The notes under the pieces were generated by a model. The model did not search any database, was not told the origin of the DNA, and saw only the letters and a program-made list of their open reading frames with translations. From contig NZ_LT592170.1 of assembly GCF_900088825.1 (NCBI RefSeq), positions 1,868,109 to 1,932,108 on the forward strand: a DNA stretch of 64,000 nucleotides, written 5' to 3'. The stretch comes from Thiomonas delicata. Its GTDB lineage: Bacteria > Pseudomonadota > Gammaproteobacteria > Burkholderiales > Burkholderiaceae_C. Position numbers and translations under genes: made by a program. Below are positions 32,751-39,074 of the stretch, piece after piece (position 1 is the first letter of the stretch; each line of letters starts with the position of its first letter).

Positions 32751-34208
32751 CAATACTGTTCAGATACGTAGGATTGGTGTTGGCTGATGGTGTTGATGGA
32801 GTACCTCTCCGCGATGTCGGAGGTTGTAGTTGCTCATTTTGCGTTTGACGCCGCGCGGGTTGGTCCGACCTCGGCTGCTCACGCAGCGACCGCGGGCGAT
32901 TTCCTCGAACAAGGCGTCGCGCCAGCAAGGCAGTCGCTCAGGGGGGAATGGCCGCGGCCTGCGGCATTTTTCGCTTGATCACTCGCACTGCGTGGGTGAA
33001 GCTCAAGCGATCCGGATCGAGTCCGCGTGGCCAGGCGGCTTGCGCCATGATTTGGCGAATCGCGAAGTGCGCCAGAAGCAGTCCCCAAAGTTCCTGCCTC
33101 ACCAGTTCCGGTGTCTTGCTTCGCAGGACGGTGCTGTTGGCTCGCAGGTGCGTCTTGAATTCGGCGAAGACGCTCTCGACTTCCCAGCGTTCGTGGTAGA
33201 GCGCCGCCAGCTCGAGCGCCGGAGCATCCTCGGGATCCAGGATGTTGGTGACCAATCGGTAGCTGTCCTGTGTTGGCGTGGCGGAGTTGGTCAACAGGTA
33301 CTCGACGATCCGAATCGTTTGCCCGACGCGCTCGCTCCTGCGATCGTCGCTGTCGAACACCGTACTGAGATAGGAGCCGTCCGGCAGCGCTTTTTCAATC
33401 GGCAGTTTGCTCGTAGACGGCACTCGCCATGCCAGTTTGGCACCGGTGGCGCACGCGATCTGCCAGAGCTTGAATCCGTAGAAGCCGCGGTCGGCAAGCA
33501 CGAGCATGTTTGCTGTCAACTTCTGGGGCAGCAGTCGGCTCGCCATGACGCGTTCGCTCTGGCTGTAGGGGCCGATGTCGGCGGCCACAACGGCGTGGGT
33601 GCCGCACTCGACCAAGCCCAGCAGCCGGGCCTGTGGAAAGGCGCTCTGTCCGCGTGTGGCACTCGGGTAGCCGAAGTAAGAGGCGTTGGCCGCCTCGTCC
33701 GCCACGTCCATGCCGCTGCCATCCAAAGCCATCACGCGCAGCCCGCGATACCAAGCTCCAGGTGCCCCGGGCGCTGCAAGCGGCCGCAACACCCGATCAG
33801 CCAGTTGATGCATGACCTCGGCACCGAGCCGCGTGCGCGCCTGCGAAATCGCCGACTTGCTGGCCTGGACTGCACCAGCCCGGCTATCGCCGAGCCATTG
33901 CAGGCCCTCGCAAACGACGCGCAGAACCTCCTCCAGCGGCGCCTCCCGCCACAGCGCCAACGCCATCACGTAGTACACCACCGCCGGCGCTGGAAGAAGA
34001 CGCTCGCGCTGGCTTGCTCGGCCTGTCTCGCTTAGCACCTCCTCGATCAGCGCCCGCGGACAAACGCTGGCCAAAACCCCCGCGCTGATCAGGTGTGCCA
34101 CGTCAACCTGGGCCGGTAACGCCTTGCGTGTCCTGGCCATGCCTCATCCTCATCGACACCTCGATGAGGATGAATTATGACTGATTGCCTGCTATCTGAA
34201 CAGTATTG
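32751..34208 (-). mobile_element. Complete IS4-family insertion sequence
   Basis: This 1458-bp element is bounded by perfect 16-bp terminal inverted repeats (CAATACTGTTCAGATA at 32751-32766 and its complement at 34193-34208) and flanked by a 10-bp direct repeat. It carries one intact transposase gene on the minus strand. The intact gene, perfect ends and perfect duplication suggest a recent insertion. Because of shared bases the boundary could be placed one base outward. It sits between the GNAT gene and the regulatory region of the guanidine/urea operon. Confidence 0.92.
32938..34140 (-). CDS. IS4-family transposase
   Basis: This 400-aa DDE transposase has an N-terminal IS4-type helical domain (HLISAGVLASVCPRALIEEV onward). 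The catalytic DDE core includes MALDGSGMDVAD (first Asp), LADRGFYGFKLW (second Asp) and the IS4 signature Y-(2)-R-(3)-E-(6)-K, seen exactly in YHERWEVESVFAEFK. Length is normal for the family and the frame is uninterrupted, so the element is probably active. It occupies nearly the whole element. Confidence 0.93.
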   Translation of the reverse strand: MARTRKALPAQVDVAHLISAGVLASVCPRALIEEVLSETGRASQRERLLPAPAVVYYVMALALWREAPLEEVLRVVCEGLQWLGDSRAGAVQASKSAISQARTRLGAEVMHQLADRVLRPLAAPGAPGAWYRGLRVMALDGSGMDVADEAANASYFGYPSATRGQSAFPQARLLGLVECGTHAVVAADIGPYSQSERVMASRLLPQKLTANMLVLADRGFYGFKLWQIACATGAKLAWRVPSTSKLPIEKALPDGSYLSTVFDSDDRRSERVGQTIRIVEYLLTNSATPTQDSYRLVTNILDPEDAPALELAALYHERWEVESVFAEFKTHLRANSTVLRSKTPELVRQELWGLLLAHFAIRQIMAQAAWPRGLDPDRLSFTHAVRVIKRKMPQAAAIPP

Positions 34209-34218
34209 GGGTTAGGGC
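34209..34218. repeat. 10-bp target-site duplication, right copy
   Basis: GGGTTAGGGC directly follows the right inverted repeat of the IS4-family element and matches 32741-32750. Confidence 0.85.
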
Positions 34219-34237
34219 CTGTTCACGCGATGTCTGC
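34212..34237 (+). repeat. 26-bp dispersed repeat, copy 2
   Basis: This is identical over 26 bp, in inverted orientation, to 15307-15332. Before the IS4 insertion this stretch followed the GNAT gene directly and its TTAG included that gene's stop codon. Confidence 0.75.
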
Positions 34238-34307
34238 ACTCGCGCCTGGGGTTTGGCGCGATCGCGTGGTGCGATGTGTGACAGGGTTTCATAGCGAGCC
34301 CTTGTTT

Positions 34308-34338
34308 TGGTGCGTTTGCGCACCAGAACGGAGTGCGC
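34308..34338. promoter_or_regulatory. Overlapping palindromes upstream of the sigma-54-type promoter
   Basis: TGGTGC-N6-GCACCA (34308-34325) overlaps GCGCAC-N9-GTGCGC (34318-34338). They lie about 110-140 bp before the expected transcription start, where an enhancer-binding activator of sigma-54 would bind. Spacing and order differ from the canonical NtrC site, so the binding protein is not identified. Confidence 0.45.
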
Positions 34339-34420
34339 GACTCCTGGGTTCGAGCTCGATCGCCCCGCGGCCCAGGCGTGAAGCACGCAAGTGGGTGATC
34401 GACCTCGCGAACCTGGCGGG

Positions 34421-34437
34421 TGGCATGCTTTCTGCTT
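34421..34437 (+). promoter_or_regulatory. Sigma-54-type (-24/-12) promoter of the guanidine/urea operon
   Basis: TGGCATGCTTTCTGCTT has the invariant GG and GC separated by exactly 10 bp (GG at 34422-34423, GC at 34434-34435) and fits the RpoN consensus well. Transcription would start near 34447, leaving room for the riboswitch that begins about 33 bp later. Sigma-54 control is typical of nitrogen-scavenging operons. Confidence 0.75.
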
Positions 34438-34479
34438 GATGTTGGCCAGGAGGCGTGCCGCGAGCACGCACTGAGGCAA

Positions 34480-34579
34480 GCTAGGGTTCCGGTCGCCATG
34501 CCACGCGGCGATGTCTGGTCCGAGAGCATGCCGGCTCTGCACATGCAGGGCTCCACGGAGGGATAAAAGCCCGGGAGGT
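34480..34579 (+). promoter_or_regulatory. Guanidine-I (ykkC) riboswitch aptamer
   Basis: All hallmark blocks of the guanidine-I aptamer appear in order: CTAGGGTTCCGG (34481-34492), CTGGTCCGAGAG (34515-34526), and ACGGAGGGATAAAAGCCCGG (34555-34574) followed by GAGG. The variable stem-loops between them have normal length. Binding of guanidinium should turn on expression. The downstream stretch can form an alternative hairpin between GGAGG (34574-34578) and CCTCC (34593-34597), a possible expression platform. The first gene starts at 34632. Confidence 0.93.
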
Positions 34580-34631
34580 CGCCAGTCGCGCGCCTCCGCT
34601 TGTATTCCACACACTCACCCTGGAGCCCGTC

Positions 34632-35621
34632 ATGTCCGTGTTGCGAAACCTGTTGCGCAGAGTTGTCCCCCTCGCCGGCCTGCTGACCCTCGCCCTGCAC
34701 CCGATTCCATCGTTCGCCCAGGTCACGCTCGGCCTGTCGGACTGGCCCGGCTGGGTCGCCTGGTACGTGGCCGAGAAGGAGGGCTACTTCAAGAAGTACG
34801 GCGCCGACGTCAAGCTGGTCTGGTTTCCCGACTACATGACGTCGGTGAACGCCCTGGCCGCCGGCCAGATCGACGCCAACTGCCAGGCGCTGATCGACAC
34901 GCTGTCCCCGGTGGAGAAAAAGGTTCCGGCCAAGGTCATCCTCGTGACCGACAACTCCGCCGGCAACGACGCGCTGATGGTGAGCAATGCCATCAAGACC
35001 TTTCCCGAGCTCAAGGGCAAGAACGTGGGCGTGGAAATCGGCTCCATCGAACATTACCTCGCCGTCACCGCGCTGAGGACGCATGGCATGACCGACAAGG
35101 ACGTGACCTTCGTCAACATGTCCACGGGCGACGCCGCCGCCGCGGTGATCGCCGGCAAGATTCCGGCCGCCGGCGTGTGGAACCCCTGGATCCAGCGCAT
35201 CGAGAACGCCAAGGCCGGCCATCCCCTGTTCACCAGCAAGTCCGCGCCGGGCCTGATTCCCGACGTGGTGTACGCCCGCGATTCGGCCCTGGCCGCGCAC
35301 CGCAAGGACTTCGTGGCGATGACCAGGGCCTGGTTCGACGCCGTCAAATTCATCGAGAAAAACCCGCAGAAGGCGGCCGAGATCATGGCGCCCCACGTCG
35401 GCCTCAAGCCCCAGGAATACGCCCTGAGCCTGGCCGGCACGCGGCTGTTCGGCGCCAAGCTGAACATGGAGGCCATGCACAAGAGCAGCGCTCCGGTCTC
35501 GCTGTACAAGAGCACGGCCGATTCCGGCGCCTTCCTGATCAGCCAGAAGGCCATCACCGCCACACCCGACCCGGCCACCTTCATCGACGCCTCCATCGTG
35601 AGCGAGGCGATGAAGCCATGA
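34632..35621 (+). CDS. ABC transporter substrate-binding protein (guanidine/urea operon)
   Basis: This 329-aa periplasmic binding protein is of the NMT1/SsuA/TauA type. The signal peptide covers about residues 1-29, with a likely cut after SFA. The mature protein opens with LGLSDWPGWVAWYVAEKEGYF, typical of the group annotated as urea-carboxylase-associated transporters. It is the first gene behind the riboswitch. Given that context the ligand is probably guanidine or a guanidinium compound, but this is inferred. A GGAG ribosome-binding site lies 9 bp before ATG 34632. Its stop overlaps a short coupled frame carrying a hairpin insertion. Confidence 0.9.
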   Translation: MSVLRNLLRRVVPLAGLLTLALHPIPSFAQVTLGLSDWPGWVAWYVAEKEGYFKKYGADVKLVWFPDYMTSVNALAAGQIDANCQALIDTLSPVEKKVPAKVILVTDNSAGNDALMVSNAIKTFPELKGKNVGVEIGSIEHYLAVTALRTHGMTDKDVTFVNMSTGDAAAAVIAGKIPAAGVWNPWIQRIENAKAGHPLFTSKSAPGLIPDVVYARDSALAAHRKDFVAMTRAWFDAVKFIEKNPQKAAEIMAPHVGLKPQEYALSLAGTRLFGAKLNMEAMHKSSAPVSLYKSTADSGAFLISQKAITATPDPATFIDASIVSEAMKP

Positions 35622-35705
35622 GCGCATCGCACGGCCGCCCGAAGATGGGCGATCCCTCCCCCTTGGGGGGAGCGCGCACCGCGCCGAGGGGACAGCCATG
35701 AGCGC
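35614..35705. repeat. Hairpin-bearing insertion bounded by 12-bp direct repeats
   Basis: AGCCATGAGCGC occurs at 35614-35625 and again at 35694-35705. Between them lies a strong hairpin, CTCCCCC (35656-35662) with GGGGGAG (35666-35672). The duplication includes the start codon and beginning of the permease gene. This looks like a small mobile or REP-like unit inserted at the substrate-binding protein/permease junction. Confidence 0.55.
35618..35701 (+). CDS. Possible 27-codon coupled reading frame
   Basis: ATG 35618 overlaps the stop of the binding-protein gene (ATGA), and the frame's TGA overlaps the permease ATG (ATGA). The 27-residue product MSASHGRPKMG...APRGQP has no recognisable domain. 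It may be only the by-product of the hairpin insertion, keeping ribosomes coupled to the permease start. Whether it makes a functional peptide is doubtful. Confidence 0.3.
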   Translation: MSASHGRPKMGDPSPLGGARTAPRGQP

Positions 35706-36555
35706 TGCACCCCTGGATTCCGCCGATGGCCTCGCGCTTGGCATGCACAAGCCGGCGTCCGGGGGCGCGCGCTGGCGCGAGCGCATGCGCATTCGCGCCG
35801 CCATTCCGAACTGGGTCTATGTCCTGCTCTCGGTGTTCGGCTTCCTGCTGCCGTTGCTCGTGTGGCAGTTGGTGGCCGCCAGCGGCTGGGTGGGTGCGCT
35901 GTTCCTGCCCTCGCCCGGGGCCGTGGTGCACAGCTTCGTCGACTGGACGCACAACGGCCTGTCGGACGACACCCTCATCAGCATCTACCGCGTGGTGATG
36001 GGCTTTGTCATCGCCGCCGTCATCGGCGTGCCGCTGGGCATCTACATCGGCGCCTACAAGTGGTTCGAGGCGCTGCTGCAGCCCATCAACGATTTCGTGC
36101 GCTACATGCCGGCCTCGGCCTTCATTCCGCTGGTGCTGCTGTGGGTGGGCATCGGCGAGGGGTCGAAGATCGCCATCATCTTCATCGGCGTGATCTTCCA
36201 GATCATCGTCATGGTGGCCGACGCGGTGCGGCGGGTTCCCGAGAACTACCTCGAGGTGGCCTACACCATGGGCGCCACGCAGGGGGAGGTGCTGGGCCTG
36301 GTGATCTGGCGCAGCGTGCTGCCCGAACTGCTGGACATCCTGCGCATCAACATGGGCTGGGCCTGGACCTATCTGGTGGTGGCCGAGATGGTGGCGGCCA
36401 ACAGCGGTCTGGGCTTCCAGATCCTGCAGAGCCAGCGTTTTCTCAACACGCCCAAGATCTTCGTGGGCATTTTCGTCATCGGGCTCATCGGTCTGCTGTT
36501 CGATCTGGCGTTCCGCTGGATCTACCGTCTGGTGTTCCCCTGGAAGCGAGCCTGA
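35698..36555 (+). CDS. ABC transporter permease (guanidine/urea operon)
   Basis: This 285-aa inner-membrane permease of the SsuC/TauC type has about six membrane helices. The conserved EAA loop is seen around ENYLEVAYTMGATQGEVLGLVIW (the EAA---G equivalent), where the ATPase docks. A hydrophilic N-terminal 35 residues precede the first helix (WVYVLLSVFGFLLPLLVW). It follows the binding protein and lies 13 bp before the ATPase gene, together forming an importer. Confidence 0.92.
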   Translation: MSAAPLDSADGLALGMHKPASGGARWRERMRIRAAIPNWVYVLLSVFGFLLPLLVWQLVAASGWVGALFLPSPGAVVHSFVDWTHNGLSDDTLISIYRVVMGFVIAAVIGVPLGIYIGAYKWFEALLQPINDFVRYMPASAFIPLVLLWVGIGEGSKIAIIFIGVIFQIIVMVADAVRRVPENYLEVAYTMGATQGEVLGLVIWRSVLPELLDILRINMGWAWTYLVVAEMVAANSGLGFQILQSQRFLNTPKIFVGIFVIGLIGLLFDLAFRWIYRLVFPWKRA

Positions 36556-36568
36556 GGAGGCCTGAACC

Positions 36569-37456
36569 ATGGCGCAATCGGAAGTGCAGTTCGACGCGGT
36601 CAGCAAGAGTTTCGCCCGGCGCAGCGAGCCGCCCCTGCTGGTGCTGGACCGCGTGTCGCTGCGTGTCGCGCCGGGCGAGTTCCTGGTGCTGGTCGGGGCC
36701 TCGGGCTGCGGCAAGTCCACCTTGCTGCGCATCCTTGCCGGGCTGGAGCGCTACGACGACGGCCGTCTGATCCTGGACGGCCAGCCGGTCCACGGCCCCG
36801 GCGCGGACCGCGCGATGGTGTTCCAGCACTACAGCCTCTATCCCTGGCTGACGGTGAAGGACAACATCCGCTTCAGCCGCCAGCTCAAGGTGGTGCGCGA
36901 CAACCTCACCAGCAACGACGTGGAAGTGGCCTCGGGCCGCTCCGACGCCTTGCTCCAGCTCATGGGCCTGGCGCACGCCGCTGACTATTACCCCAACCAG
37001 CTTTCCGGCGGCATGCAGCAGCGGGTGGCCATTGCCCGCGCGCTGATGAACCGTCCCAAGCTGCTGCTGATGGACGAGCCGTTCGGCGCACTCGATGCGC
37101 AGACGCGCGAGGTGATGCACGACCTCATCCGCCACGTGCATCAACTGGAGGGCACGACCATCGTGTTCGTGACGCACGACGTGGAAGAGGCCTTGTACCT
37201 CGGCGACCGCGTGGTGGTGATGGCGCCCAAGCCCGGGCGCATCGACAGCGTGGTCGACCTGCCCTTCGGCCGCCGGCGCGACCAGGATCTGAAGATCACG
37301 CCGGAGTTCCTCGCCATCAAGCGCCAGATCCTGCAGCGCATTCGCGAGACCTCGGGGATGAAGACCGACCTCGAACAACTGGAACAGCTCAGCAAGCATC
37401 TCGAGTCCGCGACCGGGAGCACAGTCATGAACACCGCACAAGGAGATATCGCATGA
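36569..37456 (+). CDS. ABC transporter ATP-binding protein (guanidine/urea operon)
   Basis: This 295-aa ATPase is of the SsuB/TauB type. Walker [16 protein letters not shown]-loop [11 protein letters not shown], signature [15 protein letters not shown], Walker [14 protein letters not shown] and the switch histidine in [13 protein letters not shown] are all intact. The C-terminal 60 residues are an extension seen in urea-carboxylase-associated importers. Its stop overlaps the next start by ATGA, which ties import to catabolism. Confidence 0.94.
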   Translation: MAQSEVQFDAVSKSFARRSEPPLLVLDRVSLRVAPGEFLVLVGASGCGKSTLLRILAGLERYDDGRLILDGQPVHGPGADRAMVFQHYSLYPWLTVKDNIRFSRQLKVVRDNLTSNDVEVASGRSDALLQLMGLAHAADYYPNQLSGGMQQRVAIARALMNRPKLLLMDEPFGALDAQTREVMHDLIRHVHQLEGTTIVFVTHDVEEALYLGDRVVVMAPKPGRIDSVVDLPFGRRRDQDLKITPEFLAIKRQILQRIRETSGMKTDLEQLEQLSKHLESATGSTVMNTAQGDIA

Positions 37457-38190
37457 CGCAGAGCGTCAATCCCGTCCCGCCGGACACCCTGCTGTGGGAG
37501 GAAGTCCTTCCGGGCGGCTGTCATTGGTCCGGGCTGATGCGGCGCGGCACCGCGCTGCGGCTCACCGACACCGGCGGGCGGGCCAACCTCGCGGCCCTGT
37601 TCTACCGCGCCGACGAGAAGCTCGAGCGCTACAACATGCCCGACACCCTCAAGGCGCAGCACACCGCCATGCTCACGCGCGGCCATGCACTGTACTCCGA
37701 CATGGGCCGGGTGATGTGCTCCATCACCGCCGACACCTGCGGCTGGCACGATCCGCTCGGTGGGCTGTCCACCGATGCCGGCATCCTGGCCCGCTACGGC
37801 GCGGCCAGCTACCAGCGCCACCGCAACGCCATGTACCGCAGCGGCGAGGACGGCCTGCTGATCGAACTCGGCAAATACGGCCTGGGGCGCCGGGATCTGG
37901 TACCCAACGTCAACTTCTTCAGCAAGGTCACGGCCGACGCCGACGGGCGGCTGTACTTCGATACCGCCCACGGCCGCACCGGCGCGTGGCTGGACCTGCG
38001 CTTCGACATGGACGTGCTCGCCGCGTTTTCCACCGCGCCGCATCCCATGGACGCTCGGCCCGGCTACGCCCCCAGCGACGTGGTGCTCACCGCCTGGCGC
38101 TGCGGGCCGGCCGATGCCGGCGACCTCTGCCGCAACGCCTGCGCCGAGAACCAGCGCGGCTTCTACCGCTCCGACCTGCTGGTTCGCTGA
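37453..38190 (+). CDS. DUF1989 protein, urea amidolyase-associated protein 1 (carboxyguanidine deiminase subunit)
   Basis: This 245-aa DUF1989 protein corresponds to UAAP1. In guanidine-degrading bacteria the two DUF1989 partners were shown to form a carboxyguanidine deiminase (CgdAB) that makes allophanate. Metal-binding/catalytic segments are visible: [16 protein letters not shown] (residues about 93-108), [15 protein letters not shown] and a C-terminal [18 protein letters not shown]. It overlaps the ATPase gene by 4 bp and precedes its partner. Assignment to the guanidine pathway rests on the riboswitch and operon context. Confidence 0.9.
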   Translation: MTQSVNPVPPDTLLWEEVLPGGCHWSGLMRRGTALRLTDTGGRANLAALFYRADEKLERYNMPDTLKAQHTAMLTRGHALYSDMGRVMCSITADTCGWHDPLGGLSTDAGILARYGAASYQRHRNAMYRSGEDGLLIELGKYGLGRRDLVPNVNFFSKVTADADGRLYFDTAHGRTGAWLDLRFDMDVLAAFSTAPHPMDARPGYAPSDVVLTAWRCGPADAGDLCRNACAENQRGFYRSDLLVR

Positions 38191-38216
38191 ACCCGACTCC
38201 CCGATACCGATCCGCC

Positions 38217-38915
38217 ATGTCATCCTTCCATCTCGTCGAAAGTCCGCTCGACCCCGGCACCGCCGTGTACGACCACGTGCTTCCCGCAGGCGAGGGCTGG
38301 CTGCACCCGATCCAGGCCGGCCAGACCTTGCGCATCCTGGACCTGGAGGGCAACCAGGCCGTCGACACCCTGTTCTACAACGCGCACGACTTCACCGAGC
38401 GCTACAGCGCCACCGAAACCCTCAAGCAGCAGGGCGCCATCTACCTCACCGCCGGCAGCAAGCTGATGTCCAGCCACGGCCGCGAAATGCTCGCCATCAC
38501 CGCCGACACCTGCGGCCGCCACGACACCCTGGGCGGCGCCTGCGCGGCCGAGAGCAACGCCGTGCGCTACGCGCTGGACAAGCGGCCCATGCACTCCTGC
38601 CGCGACACCTTTCTCAAGTGCCTGTGGCAATACGGCGACGGCCTCTCAAGGACACTTGAGGGGCAGGCCGGCCCGGGCGCGGCCCTGGGGGCGCTCACCA
38701 AGCGCGACATCACCTGCAACATCAACTTCTTCATGAACGTGCCGGTCACGCCGACAGGCGGGCTGGAGTTCGCCGACGGCGTGTCGGCGCCCGGCAAGTA
38801 CGTGGAGATGCGCGCCGCGATGGACGTGCTGTGCCTCATCTCGAACTGCCCGCAGCTCAACAACCCCTGCAACGCCTACAACCCCACGCCCGTGCGCCTG
38901 CTGATCTGGAACTGA
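38217..38915 (+). CDS. DUF1989 protein, urea amidolyase-associated protein 2 (carboxyguanidine deiminase subunit)
   Basis: This 232-aa DUF1989 protein, UAAP2, is the expected partner of the preceding gene product in a heteromeric deiminase. It has [20 protein letters not shown] and [15 protein letters not shown], aligned with the equivalents in UAAP1. Between QYGDG and TKRD there is an extra stretch of about 18-20 residues ([17 protein letters not shown]) that UAAP1 lacks at this position; the DNA there contains a small hairpin. The frame stays open and the protein is otherwise normal. It is followed by a 159-bp gap before the carboxylase gene. Confidence 0.9.
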   Translation: MSSFHLVESPLDPGTAVYDHVLPAGEGWLHPIQAGQTLRILDLEGNQAVDTLFYNAHDFTERYSATETLKQQGAIYLTAGSKLMSSHGREMLAITADTCGRHDTLGGACAAESNAVRYALDKRPMHSCRDTFLKCLWQYGDGLSRTLEGQAGPGAALGALTKRDITCNINFFMNVPVTPTGGLEFADGVSAPGKYVEMRAAMDVLCLISNCPQLNNPCNAYNPTPVRLLIWN

Positions 38916-39074
38916 CGAAGGCGCTTTCAAACGCCCGCCGGGACGGCCTGGACGGGACAACCCAGATCCTGCGGGACGACCCGCCGCAGTCCAGCATGAA
39001 ACGACTCCCAAGTTCATTCGACGCATTGCCCGCCGGGGTTCCAGCGCCTTTCGGGCGGACGGGCGGGTCCTGAG

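Noticed and set aside
34308..34325. Canonical NtrC binding site
   Set aside because: The half-sites are in inverse order (TGGTGC...GCACCA) compared with GCACC...GGTGC, so I list it only as an unidentified palindrome.
34345..34365. tRNA T-loop-like GGTTCGAGCTC
   Set aside because: No matching acceptor, D or anticodon arms could be folded around it.
34192..34614. Minus-strand open frame of about 140 codons between the IS element and the importer gene
   Set aside because: It runs through the sigma-54 promoter and the riboswitch, has no recognisable domain and starts near the riboswitch core; the nucleic-acid signals explain the sequence better.
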